The position numbers were made by a program, and so were the translations under genes. Shown here in pieces: positions 17,413 to 27,173 of a stretch of DNA of 64,000 bases (position 1 is its first letter; each line of letters starts with the position of its first letter). Source of the stretch: Holophagae bacterium (GTDB lineage Bacteria; Acidobacteriota; Holophagae; Acanthopleuribacterales; Acanthopleuribacteraceae). The notes beneath the pieces are model-generated. The model was given only the letters and a program-made list of their open reading frames with translations, searched no databases and was not told the DNA's origin. Location of the stretch: assembly GCA_030429565.1 (NCBI GenBank), contig JAUIFE010000003.1, forward strand, positions 372,001-436,000. The letters run 5' to 3'.

Positions 17413-19410
17413 TTACACCACCACCGCGTGGCGTGGTGGTATGGGGAGAAGGGTTGCCGCCGGTACCGGCAGTGGGTGTGGTTTGGGTTGCGGCTCGGCA
17501 TACAGCGGCGCGCGTTCCGGGATTTCCAGGGTTAAGCGCACTTTTTCCGCCAAAATGAAGAGCTCGGGTTCGACAATTTGGGGAAAGCAGTCGATGCTGA
17601 ACAGGCCGACCAGTTTGCCTTCGTTGACCACCGGCAAAGCCCGTAATTGGGCACCGGCCATTTTGATGAGCGCTTCGCTCAGGCGGGTATGCGGGTAAAC
17701 GTGGGGGGGATCGCTGTCCATGAGTTGCGCGATGGTGGCCCCCTCGGGGAACGCATCCGTGAGTTGATTCTGTGGCGGCAGCGCCTCGCAGTCGATCAGC
17801 CCAATCAAGCGGCAGTCACTGGTTTCTACCGGAATAAAATGCAAATCCCGGCGGCGGCGCAGGTGATAGGCCAAGTCGGCGAGGTCGCTTTCGTCGAGGG
17901 TGATGAGATTCGTTTCCATGACTTGGTCGACCGTTTTCTGCGGCAGGCTGACTTGAATTAACGGCGACGTGCCCACGTCGGACCATTCGCAGACTGGATC
18001 GCCGCTTTGGCGACGCTGCGCCATGGCGGCGGTGAGGTTGTGTAGCGCTTCCACCGGGGTGTTTTTCTCAAGCAAATTGCTAAACCCGCGTCGCAGCCAG
18101 GCTGCGCCTGTTTGACGCGTTTCACAGCGGTGTTGCAGGACGGCAAGGTAGGGATCGCTTTCGCTTGGATGGATGCCGAAGCGACGGAGGCCGCGGCGGG
18201 CCAGCGGTAGCAGTTCGCGTAAAACCAGCGTTCGTGCCGGGTAGGTGCGGCCGTCGTGCCACTTCAATTGGGCGTCGATGCCCATTTTGGCGGCCGTGAA
18301 GAAATTGGCCCGAACATCGTCGAAATCGATTTTGACGGGCAGGTTACGGCCGTCCTCGTCAAGCGCCGCCATCAGACCCCACCAAAAACACGCATTGGCC
18401 ATTTGGTCCAGCAGGGTCGGTCCCGCCGAGAGCATGCGGTTCTCGATGCGCAGGTGTGGTTTGCCGGCGGTGACGCCGTAACACACGCGATTCCAGCGGT
18501 ACACGGTCCCGTTAAACAGTTGGAAGGCGCGCAGCGCGGGCGCGCCGTCGATGGTGTCGGGTTGGTCCTCTTCCATTTCGGTTGCGATAAAACGGTGGGC
18601 TGCTAAGTCGTCCCAAAACAGGTCGAGTGGCGAGTCGCTCGCCCAATCCTGACCAAATTTGACGCGTGCCATGCGTTCGCGCAACGGACCGACGTTCTGT
18701 CGGGTGTCGATTGACCAACGGAACAAGCCGATACGGGTTTCACGCCACAGTCGTGCGCCAAATAACAGCGGGCTATTGGTGCTAACCGCTAACAGCGGAC
18801 CGGCAATTAACTGCGCCCAGTTGTATTGGTCGGCAAAATCGCCGGGATCGATTTGGTAGTGAATCTGGAAGCTGGTCGTGGCTGCTTCAAGCAGCGAGCA
18901 GCCGTGGCGGATGTTTAGCTCGTCTTCGCCGCACAGACTCACTTGAAAATCGCGGTCACCGCGCAGTTCGCGCAAGTTGCGATCAATCTCTCGGTAGCGG
19001 GGTAGTGGGGTCATGTTGCCGTAGTGCAAATCCCGTTTATGCAGTGTCGGCAAAATGCCGGTCAACACCACCTGGGCGTCGCGGGGGGCAACTGCTTGAT
19101 CGAGGCGCAATAGGGCCGACTTTAGGTCTTGTTGCATGCGGTCGAGGCATCCATCTTTAAAGACTTGCGGTGGTGCATTGTATTCGAGGTCAAACAAGCC
19201 GTATTCGTGGACGAACCTTGGGTCGTCCAGCTCTGATAAGACTTGGCGCGCAATTGGTGCGGCCTGGTAGTCGGCGTCGGTCAGGGTGACTTCCTGTTCG
19301 GCGCCGATATGAACCTGATTGCGTTCAAAGGATTGGTCGTCAAACATTCGCTGCAAAACAGCCAAATCTTTGAGTAGGTTACGTGTAAAAGTCAGCCGTT
19401 GGTGATTCAT
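17413..19410 (-). CDS. GCS2-type glutamate-cysteine ligase-like protein fused to two CBS domains
   Basis: The 665-residue protein begins with a carboxylate-amine ligase domain like GCS2 (pfam04107): GAEQEVTLTD near residue 34, the YGLFDLEYNAPPQ segment, and a central RIENRMLSAGPTLLDQM. Such enzymes join glutamate and cysteine or similar pairs. From about residue 500 there are two CBS domains (QVMETNLITLDES and QLMDSDPPHVYPHTRLSEAL), which bind adenine nucleotides in other proteins, suggesting energy-controlled activity. A strong AGGAGG fixes the start. The actual amino-acid substrates cannot be read from sequence. Confidence 0.85.
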   Translation of the reverse strand: MNHQRLTFTRNLLKDLAVLQRMFDDQSFERNQVHIGAEQEVTLTDADYQAAPIARQVLSELDDPRFVHEYGLFDLEYNAPPQVFKDGCLDRMQQDLKSALLRLDQAVAPRDAQVVLTGILPTLHKRDLHYGNMTPLPRYREIDRNLRELRGDRDFQVSLCGEDELNIRHGCSLLEAATTSFQIHYQIDPGDFADQYNWAQLIAGPLLAVSTNSPLLFGARLWRETRIGLFRWSIDTRQNVGPLRERMARVKFGQDWASDSPLDLFWDDLAAHRFIATEMEEDQPDTIDGAPALRAFQLFNGTVYRWNRVCYGVTAGKPHLRIENRMLSAGPTLLDQMANACFWWGLMAALDEDGRNLPVKIDFDDVRANFFTAAKMGIDAQLKWHDGRTYPARTLVLRELLPLARRGLRRFGIHPSESDPYLAVLQHRCETRQTGAAWLRRGFSNLLEKNTPVEALHNLTAAMAQRRQSGDPVCEWSDVGTSPLIQVSLPQKTVDQVMETNLITLDESDLADLAYHLRRRRDLHFIPVETSDCRLIGLIDCEALPPQNQLTDAFPEGATIAQLMDSDPPHVYPHTRLSEALIKMAGAQLRALPVVNEGKLVGLFSIDCFPQIVEPELFILAEKVRLTLEIPERAPLYAEPQPKPHPLPVPAATLLPIPPRHAVVV

Positions 19411-20056
19411 CAAAAGGTACCTCCTTGGAAAACGAGTCGTTTTCAAGCGACACGGCAACGTGAGTGTGTCGCGTGCGACGGCATCGGCGGCCCTATGGGC
19501 CGGGCACCGCGTGTCGTTTGAAACCGAAATGAATGAATAAGGTCGAAGGTGGTTTGTATCGGAAAAGTGCGATTGTTAGCGGTCGCGTTGGCCGAGAGAG
19601 TGGGCCGGTACAGGTCCTAAAAAGACGTGACATACCTGGCGGCGGCGCTCTAGTGCTTCTACGCCGCGTCTATGGCCAAAATTTCCCACCGCTAACGTGC
19701 TCTGGAAGTGGGGCTCTGAGTTCCATGCGCCGGTCGGCTCGGGCATGAACGGAATGGGTGGCAGCCGGGGAAAGGGCACATAGGCTGCGAAAAGTTTTTG
19801 ATTTGATAGTGTGATCTATTAAACATGTATTTAAAAATAGCAAAAACGAGATTGAAAGTCAAGAATGAGTATTTTGTAACATTTTAAAATGAGACGTATG
19901 TTACCTAGATTGGTATTTAGTGTAAGACGGCGATGAGGCTGGGGCCGGCGGTCCTGGTTGTCGAAAGATGGTGCGCCGACAACGCTCGAAAGTTCTGCAA
20001 AACCACGACTCAGATAAAGTTGAGCGCTCGATGTGCAAATTTTTTGAGGCACGGGC
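19411..20056 (+). other. Intergenic stretch upstream of htpG
   Basis: About 650 bases between two divergent genes. The first part is GC-rich with unsupported frames; 19800-19915 is markedly AT-rich. No gene or RNA is supported apart from the promoter just downstream. Confidence 0.55.
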
Positions 20057-20085
20057 TTAACAGATTTGCCTTTCGGTGTTAGAAT
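20057..20085 (+). promoter_or_regulatory. Predicted housekeeping promoter of htpG
   Basis: TTAACA at 20057-20062 and TAGAAT at 20080-20085, 17 bases apart, each match the sigma-70 consensus at five of six positions. The leader would be about 60 bases. No CIRCE repeat or sigma-32-type element was seen. Confidence 0.55.
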
Positions 20086-20151
20086 CCGTTTGACTTTTTT
20101 TACAAGGGCCGCGGCGCAGCCGCGGTTTGGATTTAGAACCAGGAGGACGCC

Positions 20152-22002
20152 GTGAGCACCACTGAATCGGCCAACACCCACGAGTTTAAGACCGAGATCA
20201 AAGAACTTTTGCACCTCATTGTGCATACCCTTTACTCCCACAAGGAGATTTTCCTGCGGGAGCTGCTCTCTAACGCATCCGACGCCTTGAGCAAGGTCCA
20301 GTTCGAAGCCCTGACCAACGACAACCTCTACGACAAAGATCAGCCTCTGGAAGTTAAGGTTACGCTCGATAAAGACAACAAATTGCTGACGGTTGAAGAC
20401 ACCGGGATCGGCATGACCGAGGCTCAGCTTATCAGCCAAATCGGCACCATCGCCCACTCCGGCACCAAGAAGTTCATTAACGAACTCAAAGAAAACCAAG
20501 AAAAAGCCAAAAACCCCGAGCTCATCGGCCAGTTCGGGGTTGGTTTCTACTCCGTATTCATGGTTGCCGATAAAGTTACCATCGAAACGAAATCGATGGA
20601 CGCCGACGCCCCCGCCGTGCGTTGGGAATCCGATGGGTTGGGCACCTACGCTCTGGGCGAAAGCGAGCGCCGCAAGCGCGGTACCTCAATCACCTTGCAT
20701 CTTAAAGAAGACGAGGGCGAGTTCGTCGAGAAGCATCGCATTGAGAATCTGATCAAGCAGTACTCCAACTTCCTGCCGTTCCCGGTTGTTATGGAAGAAG
20801 AGCGCGTCAACACTCCCGAAGCGCTGTGGCGCCGCAACAAGTCCGACATCAAAGATGAAGACTACAAAGAGTTTTACAAGCAAGTCGGCAACGCTTGGGA
20901 CGAACCGCTGCATTGGGAACACTTTGCCGCCGACGCACCGGTTCAATTCACGTCCGTTTTGTACGTGCCTAAAACCGCCCCTCACGAGTACTACGGCCAA
21001 GATCTTGAGCACGGTCTCAAGTTGTACGTCAAACGCGTGTTCATTCAAGATGACTGCAAAGAATTGGTGCCGAAGTTCATGCGCTTCCTGAAGGGCGTTG
21101 TCGAATCAGAAGATCTGCCGCTGAACGTCAGCCGTGAGTCGATTCAAAACGACCGCGTTATCACCAAAATCAACAAGGTTCTGACCAAAAAGTTCATCGA
21201 CGGCCTCAAGAAAATGGCCGAGACCGATGAAGAGAAGTACCTCGAATTTTGGCAACAGTTCGGTCGCTACATTAAAGAAGGCATCCACGGCGAGTACAGC
21301 CTGCGCGAGAAGTTATTGCCGTTGCTGCGCTTCTACTCAACCAAGCAGGTCGAGAGCCCGTCCGTTACCCTGAAGCGTTATGCCGAAAACAAAACCCAGG
21401 ATCAAAAAGCCATCTATTACGCGGTTGGTGAAAGCATCGACCAACTGCGTCGCAGCCCTCACCTGGAATTCTTCGTGCGCAACGAAATCGAAGTTTTGTT
21501 GGTGACCGAGCCGATGGACGATCTGATTCTGAACGGCATGGAGCCTTTCGAGGAAATGAAATTCATTAACGTCGAAAGCGGCGACCTCGAACTGCCCGAA
21601 GAATTGAAAAAAGAAATCGAAGAGCCCGAGGTTTCCGAAGAACTGACGCAACTGAAAGACAAAGTTGCCGAAGTGCTGAGCGAAAAAGTGACCAAGGTTC
21701 GTTTCTCGAAAGCGCTTTCCGATTCACCGTGTCGTTTCTACAACGAAGCGGGCGGCATGTCGCACAATGTGCGCAAGATGATGTTCGGCAGCGCCGGTAT
21801 GCCGGGTATGCCCGCCATGCCGTTGAAGCGTGATTTGGAACTGAACCCCGAGCACCGTTTTGTTAAAGCGCTTTCGACCCGTTTGGAAAACGAAAGCATT
21901 GCCGATCAAATTAAGCTGCTGTACCACATGGCTAACTTGCTGGAAGGCAATGTGGACGATGCCCAAGAATTGGCCGGCCTCGTGTTGCCGCTGCTGCGCT
22001 AA
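20152..22002 (+). CDS. htpG: Molecular chaperone HtpG (Hsp90)
   Basis: HtpG is the bacterial Hsp90, an ATP-driven cytosolic chaperone. The 616-residue length is normal. The N-terminal GHKL ATPase has EIFLRELLSNASDAL, DTGIGMTE and GQFGVGFYSVF. The middle domain has the catalytic-loop arginine in NVSRESIQND, and the C-terminal dimerisation domain ends near LVLPLLR. Translation starts at GTG, 20152, after AGGAGG. It stands alone with its own promoter and terminator. Confidence 0.98.
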   Translation: MSTTESANTHEFKTEIKELLHLIVHTLYSHKEIFLRELLSNASDALSKVQFEALTNDNLYDKDQPLEVKVTLDKDNKLLTVEDTGIGMTEAQLISQIGTIAHSGTKKFINELKENQEKAKNPELIGQFGVGFYSVFMVADKVTIETKSMDADAPAVRWESDGLGTYALGESERRKRGTSITLHLKEDEGEFVEKHRIENLIKQYSNFLPFPVVMEEERVNTPEALWRRNKSDIKDEDYKEFYKQVGNAWDEPLHWEHFAADAPVQFTSVLYVPKTAPHEYYGQDLEHGLKLYVKRVFIQDDCKELVPKFMRFLKGVVESEDLPLNVSRESIQNDRVITKINKVLTKKFIDGLKKMAETDEEKYLEFWQQFGRYIKEGIHGEYSLREKLLPLLRFYSTKQVESPSVTLKRYAENKTQDQKAIYYAVGESIDQLRRSPHLEFFVRNEIEVLLVTEPMDDLILNGMEPFEEMKFINVESGDLELPEELKKEIEEPEVSEELTQLKDKVAEVLSEKVTKVRFSKALSDSPCRFYNEAGGMSHNVRKMMFGSAGMPGMPAMPLKRDLELNPEHRFVKALSTRLENESIADQIKLLYHMANLLEGNVDDAQELAGLVLPLLR

Positions 22003-22023
22003 ACCAACCTTTCTCTTTACTAT

Positions 22024-22061
22024 AAAAAAGGCGAACCCATTGGTGTGGGTTCGCCTTTTTT
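22024..22061 (+). terminator. Bidirectional terminator between htpG and VOC gene
   Basis: A perfect 16-bp inverted repeat (22024-22039 with 22046-22061), loop of six, with A tract on the left and T tract on the right, suited to both converging genes. Its GGCGAACCC/GGGTTCGCC stem recurs at 26557-26578. Confidence 0.9.
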
Positions 22062-22078
22062 CGTTGGGAGCGCTTGTT

Positions 22079-22474
22079 TTAGCCCTTTTGGTAAAGCGCG
22101 CACATGGCGCCGCTGGGATCGGCAATCACACAAAACTGGTCGTTGCCCGCGTTGCGCACGGTGGTCACTTGGCGGCCGCCACGTGCGGTGACTTCGGCCA
22201 GCGAGGCCTTTAGATCGGCGACGGTGAAGTAAGGCATCCAGCCGCCTGGCTGGTCCTTGTTGCCGCCGCGTTTGTGGCAAACACCGGCTACCGGAGTGTC
22301 GTCGTTGGGCGGATGCAGACAAAAGTCTTGCCAGTCGCCCATGTCGACGGTTGATGTTTCAAAGCCGACCACGCTCGCGTAAAAATCGCGCACGGAAACA
22401 GCGTCGTCGACGGTTAAATCCAGCCATGCCGCTTGGCCGACCGGCTGTTCGGTCGATGAATCTTGCTCGGTCAT
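22079..22474 (-). CDS. VOC (glyoxalase/bleomycin-resistance fold) protein
   Basis: The 131-residue protein opens with AAWLDLTVDDAVSVRDFYASVVGF, the typical first beta-alpha-beta unit of VOC proteins, and has YFTVADLKASLAEVTARGGR then ADPSGAMCALYQ in the second half. VOC proteins are small metal-dependent enzymes or binding proteins acting on many substrates, so no reaction can be assigned. AGGAGG lies upstream of the ATG. Confidence 0.88.
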   Translation of the reverse strand: MTEQDSSTEQPVGQAAWLDLTVDDAVSVRDFYASVVGFETSTVDMGDWQDFCLHPPNDDTPVAGVCHKRGGNKDQPGGWMPYFTVADLKASLAEVTARGGRQVTTVRNAGNDQFCVIADPSGAMCALYQKG

Positions 22475-23698
22475 TCAGAAACCTCCTCAATAACGGGAAA
22501 TACGCGAGGACGGGCTCGCGAAGGAATTTGATCAAAAAGAGCGATAAGCCAAAAGAAATCAATAGTGATTCGTTTTCCAGATGCGCCTAATCTATCACAA
22601 GTAATGGTATTTAATTGAAAAAGACGATCTGCCGTCGCAGGACGATCACCGTGCGCTTCGGCCGGCGCACCCGTCGCCGCAGCCAAGGCGTCGCCGCCTG
22701 GGTGTGTTGATGGTGCTTAGGGCGCGGTTGCGAGGATAGAATAAGTGGCTTTTTTGTAGTGCTTTGTGTTTTTTTCGAAGTGTCGCACAAGGTCTGGTTT
22801 TGGGCTCGCCACCGAGGTTCCTGTGCGGGTTTTATATGTGTGGTTTGCGGTCTTTGGTATTGTCGTTGGTATGGCCGGTGACGGCGATGCCGGCGACACT
22901 ATCGTCATGTTTTAAAAAATGTTATTTAAATAAAAATAAAAAAAACACAACGAGATGATAGATTTAAGAACCCTTTTCCGCATTAAGAATGAGGTCCTAT
23001 CCAACCTGGCGGCTTGTTATTGCCGATGCCATGGTGGGTTGCAACCTAATGCGTCCGTTTCGGGTGTTTGTCACCGCGCACCACATGACCGCGTGGGGGC
23101 CACCGCGAAGCGCTCGAATTAGAAGAAGCGATGGCGCCTCGATTCGGTTTGCCATGGTACCGTGAAACAGCACGCAAACCTTTTCGTCCCGTGTTGGCGG
23201 GCGGGGGCGCGGTTGTTTCGTCAGTGTTTCTGCCGTCGGCAAGAAGCGCGATAAGTGTAGGAGATTTTGGGCAAAGGTATGGTGCGAAGCAGCTTTGTGA
23301 ATGTCCAGGTGCACCCGCAAAGGGTGCGGTACTTTTTGACAAGCTGCTGCCGTCCGCAATCTTGGCCAAAATATCCGCCGTGTTTCGTTCTTTATAGGTG
23401 CTCTTTCACTTTCTGGACCGACCTTGTACCTTGCATCGCGCGGCGGCCGTTCCGCCGTCTCCTGCTCCGGCCCTCGCCCTTATCGCCGCAGGCAATGCCG
23501 GAGCCCCATTCGTTTCTCTTCCCGGCACCCCGACCTTCTTTTCATGGGTGCCGCCAACCCGCTATTCTTTGTCTTCCACTTCTCAGTCGCGGCCGTCCCT
23601 GTCGGCGCCGCTTATGAAAGCCTTTGCGGTCGCTTTGGCGCGGCCACATTGCTGTCCCGGGTTGTCGCCCGTGGCTACCAACCATCAGCGAGAGACGC
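22475..23698 (+). other. 1.2-kb gap with no supported gene
   Basis: Frames on both strands lack ribosome sites and recognisable motifs. 22905-22965 is very AT-rich, with the palindrome TTATTTAAATAA at 22922-22933. The stretch before the kinase is GC-rich and may contain its promoter. Confidence 0.5.
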
Positions 23699-26524
23699 AT
23701 GCAAGGTATCCAAGAACTTCAACAACAGTTTAATCTTCTCCTGGAGATGTCGCCGCAAGAGCAGCGCGTTTTTCTCGACGAGCTCGGTCACCGTCATCCC
23801 CAACGTGCGGCGCGGCTGCTGCGCATGATCGGTTGTCACACGGACGCCGTTTTGTATTTCGATCAGCGCTATCGCCAACGCGCCGATCCCAGTCAACGGT
23901 TTGTCGACCACCTGCTGTACAAGTTGCAGGAACTCAAACAACCGGAAAGCATTGGCCCCTACCGCATTCTCGATCGGCTCGGCACGGGTGGTATGGGCAT
24001 CGTTTATAAAGCGGCCCAGGACGCCCCCTTGACGCGTACCGTGGCGATTAAGTTATTACGAGCCGGGGCACAGGGTGAGGACGCCCTGCGCCATTTGGAG
24101 CGGGAAACGGCGACCCTGGCCCAACTTAAACACGGCGGCATTCCCCCGGTGTTTGAGGTGGGTGTTGAAAACGGCCAACCCTATTTGGTGATGGAGCACG
24201 TCGAGGGTTTGCCGATTAACACTTATTGCCGCGAAAAGCGCGTCTCGTTACGTGGCCGACTTGCCTTAATCAGTCAGATTTGTGAGGTGCTGCTGTATTG
24301 CCACGGTCGCGGCTTGATCCACGGCGATTTAAAGCCCGCCAATGTCTTGGTGGTTGAGAGCGAAAACGGCGCCGGTCGGCCTCAGGTCAAAGTCATTGAT
24401 TTCGGCATCGCTCGTGCCCTCGCCGATCATGAAGGCATGACCCACCTTGAATTGGGTTTCCAGCAACCCCGTGGTTCAGTGGCTTATATGGCGCCGGAGC
24501 AGTCGCAGCCCAACAGCCCCGCCGATGTTCGCAACGATGTGTACAGCCTAGGCGCCATGCTTTACGAATTGCTGACCGGCCTTGCACCGGACCGACCCTG
24601 TGCGCCGACGACCTACCCGTTCCCCTCGCTGGAAGCGTTGCAGCAGTGGTTAAAGCAGCCGATCGTGCCCGCCGGCCAGGCCGTGTTAACCGCTGAAAGC
24701 GATCCGGTTGCCGCCGGTTTAGGTTTGTCACGCAAGGCCTTAGCGCGTTTGTTGCGACCCGAGTTGGATGCTTTGCTGGCGCGTGCCACGGAACCCGATC
24801 CCGAGCGTCGACTCGCCAACGTGGTCGTGTTTTATGACGAGTTACAACGCTTCGAGCAGCATCAGTTGCTGGAAACCGCGAAACCTTATCCCTGGTGGTT
24901 AAAAATCAAAAAAATGTGGCATCGCAACCCTTTCCGACTAATGACCTATGCCTTAAATGTTCTTTTGCTGGTGTCAATTACCCACGGTTGGTGGGGCACC
25001 GCTGTTGCCAAAAACCGCGAAGAGCAGGTCAAAAACTTTTTTGACGGCTTCTTGACCTCGGTGCATCCCGCCAAAAGCGGGCCCGACGTTTTGTTGCTCG
25101 AGGTGCTGCGATCCAGCGCCGAGGAGCTGGATCGTGCCGGGAATCTCGACCCTGAAACCGATTTCGAGTTGCGCCGCACTCTTGGCATCTCCTTTTTTAC
25201 CAACGGTTACTTCGCCGATGCGCGTCGCGAGTTCGGTAAGATGGCCGATGCCGCCGCCAAAACCAAGGGCAAGCGCAGTGCGTTTTATGCAGAAGCGATG
25301 ATGTACCTGGGCAAAACCGAGGAGGAGCGGCAAAATCTCGAAGCCGCCTTCGAGTGGCTGACCCGCGCGGTTGACTTGGCGGAAGGGACAATGGTCGCCG
25401 ATGATCGCCGATTGTTGGAGATGTACGCCAGTTTGGCGTCGGTTGAGTTGGCGCGCAAGAACTTTGACCGCGCCGCCGGCTTGGCGCATAAAGCCGTTTT
25501 GCAGTACGAAGGCAGTGACGACAAGGACCGAATTTTGTGTTTTTCCCTGCTTAAGTACGGCGCTGCCAAATCCGAGTTAGGTGAAGACCAGGTCGGCATT
25601 GAAGCCGTTCGCGAGGGCTTGCGTTGTTATCGACAACTCAACAGCAGCGAAATGTACGTAGCGACGGCGCTGCACCACCTGACCAATGTTTTGATTCGCA
25701 CCAATCATCCTCAAGAGGCGGTGGAGGTCGGCCGCGAAGCCCTGGCGGTACGCGAGCGCGTGACGCCCAAAAACAGCAAAACGGCACGGGTCAAATATGA
25801 TTTGGCACGCGCACTGGATTTGGCCGGGGAGACTGATGAGGCGATCAAGATTGCCCGCGAAGCGCTGGCCTTTTTGGAAAAAGAAGCGCCCGAGGCGGTG
25901 GGCGATCAAAATCGGATCAGGGAATTTTTGATTCAAGCCGAAGCCCCTGTGAGCCTCCAAGCCACCGTTAAACGCTACCGCAACTTGGTGGCCACCTACC
26001 GTAAAAACCGCGACATCCAAAGCGTGAGTGGCGCGATTGCGCTCAATAATTTGGGCCATTATTTGATCCGTGAGGGCAAAGCCAAGGCGGCGCTGGCTCA
26101 CTTGGATGAGGCGCTGGCGATTCGTCGCAGTTTGCCTGGCGACCAGGCTCGGGCGCTGTTGGTCGTTCAAACGACCCGTGCCTTTGCACACAACCGTCTC
26201 GGTGAATTTGAAACCGCTCTCGGCATGATGGACAGGGTGAACCTTCAAGCCAAGAAGTTACCCAAGGTGACGCCCTCGTTTCTGGCCCAGCTTGATGTGG
26301 AGAAAGGTACGGCCCTGTTTGGTTTGCAACGGTATGACGAAGCCTGCGCGGTGCTGGAACCGGCTCTTTCCCACCTGCCCAACGGGTTCTATCGGCGTGC
26401 TGAGATATTGGGGTATTTGGCGGCGGGTTACCGCCACTTGGGGCGCGACGACCTCAGTGAAACTTACCGGCGTTTGCGTGATCAGACGGTGAAAGAAACC
26501 GAAGAGGAGGCGCAAGCGCCGTAA
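23699..26524 (+). CDS. Hanks-type Ser/Thr kinase with transmembrane segment and TPR region
   Basis: The 941-residue protein has a helical N-terminal region of about 85 residues, then a kinase domain: glycine loop LGTGGMG (94-100), K118 in VAIK, HGDLKPANVL (208-217), DFG (234-236) and APEQ. The catalytic motif is HGD rather than HRD, a non-RD form that usually does not need activation-loop phosphorylation. A membrane segment lies at about 413-433. The C-terminal half is rich in helical TPR-like repeats (for example AIALNNLGHYLIREGKAKAA) and would lie outside the membrane. The start at 23699 is chosen because similarity begins soon after it; the ribosome site is weak. Confidence 0.9.
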   Translation: MQGIQELQQQFNLLLEMSPQEQRVFLDELGHRHPQRAARLLRMIGCHTDAVLYFDQRYRQRADPSQRFVDHLLYKLQELKQPESIGPYRILDRLGTGGMGIVYKAAQDAPLTRTVAIKLLRAGAQGEDALRHLERETATLAQLKHGGIPPVFEVGVENGQPYLVMEHVEGLPINTYCREKRVSLRGRLALISQICEVLLYCHGRGLIHGDLKPANVLVVESENGAGRPQVKVIDFGIARALADHEGMTHLELGFQQPRGSVAYMAPEQSQPNSPADVRNDVYSLGAMLYELLTGLAPDRPCAPTTYPFPSLEALQQWLKQPIVPAGQAVLTAESDPVAAGLGLSRKALARLLRPELDALLARATEPDPERRLANVVVFYDELQRFEQHQLLETAKPYPWWLKIKKMWHRNPFRLMTYALNVLLLVSITHGWWGTAVAKNREEQVKNFFDGFLTSVHPAKSGPDVLLLEVLRSSAEELDRAGNLDPETDFELRRTLGISFFTNGYFADARREFGKMADAAAKTKGKRSAFYAEAMMYLGKTEEERQNLEAAFEWLTRAVDLAEGTMVADDRRLLEMYASLASVELARKNFDRAAGLAHKAVLQYEGSDDKDRILCFSLLKYGAAKSELGEDQVGIEAVREGLRCYRQLNSSEMYVATALHHLTNVLIRTNHPQEAVEVGREALAVRERVTPKNSKTARVKYDLARALDLAGETDEAIKIAREALAFLEKEAPEAVGDQNRIREFLIQAEAPVSLQATVKRYRNLVATYRKNRDIQSVSGAIALNNLGHYLIREGKAKAALAHLDEALAIRRSLPGDQARALLVVQTTRAFAHNRLGEFETALGMMDRVNLQAKKLPKVTPSFLAQLDVEKGTALFGLQRYDEACAVLEPALSHLPNGFYRRAEILGYLAAGYRHLGRDDLSETYRRLRDQTVKETEEEAQAP

Positions 26525-26550
26525 CCGTGACAATGTGATTGTTTTTGCGA

Positions 26551-26578
26551 AAAAAAGGCGAACCCTTGCGGGTTCGCC
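26551..26578 (-). terminator. Terminator after secreted hypothetical gene
   Basis: Perfect nine-bp stem GGCGAACCC/GGGTTCGCC (26557-26565 with 26570-26578). On the minus strand it is followed by at least six T, so it best serves the 26661-27173 gene; it also lies 27 bases after the kinase stop. Confidence 0.75.
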
Positions 26579-26660
26579 GATTTAACCCGGAGTGGGTTTG
26601 GTGAATGGTTTGTGCGCGCCACGTCGTGTCGTTACCACGGCGTGGCGTTGCCAAACGTCG

Positions 26661-27173
26661 TTAGGGATCGAGTGGGTCGTTCTCGCCAGGCTCGCCCGTA
26701 ACAGGCTCGCCTTGAGGGGGTTCTTGGCTTTGTGGGTTGGCCGCATTTGGATTCGGATCACCGCCACCGCCTTGGGGATCGCTGCCGGGATTACCCGGCT
26801 CTGGATCTTCAACCATCATGCGGAAATCGCCGTGGAGTGGTGACACTTGGGGTCGATTAACCAGTGTCGCCAAGGCGGCGGCATCCCAGCGTTGGTGACG
26901 GTAGTGATTCCACAACACGATTTCTTGAGGCGTTTTGAAGTTGAAGTCCTCAGCATTGAGAGGGAAGGTATACAACTCGAATTGTTGGGTTTCTGGGTTG
27001 AAGCGCTGAACGTTTAACCAAACCACGGTGGTTTGGGCGTCGCCTTCAAAATCGACGATGGGTACGGGCGCCGTTTGGGGATTACTTGCATTAGGCGGTA
27101 CCGCACCCAGCGGCATCGCGAGCAACAGGACGAGAATCACAAACGATAAACGAGAAAATACGGCATTCATCAT
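26661..27173 (-). CDS. Secreted protein of unknown function with Pro/Gly/Asn-rich tail
   Basis: The 170-residue product has a clear signal peptide (SRLSFVILVLLLAMPLGAVP) and a short folded region of about 100 residues with WLNVQRFNPETQQFELYTFP. It ends in a low-complexity tail rich in P, G, N, Q and acidic residues (from about residue 122). AAGGA lies five bases before the first ATG. It converges with the kinase gene and shares its terminator region. No family recognised. Confidence 0.7.
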   Translation of the reverse strand: MMNAVFSRLSFVILVLLLAMPLGAVPPNASNPQTAPVPIVDFEGDAQTTVVWLNVQRFNPETQQFELYTFPLNAEDFNFKTPQEIVLWNHYRHQRWDAAALATLVNRPQVSPLHGDFRMMVEDPEPGNPGSDPQGGGGDPNPNAANPQSQEPPQGEPVTGEPGENDPLDP

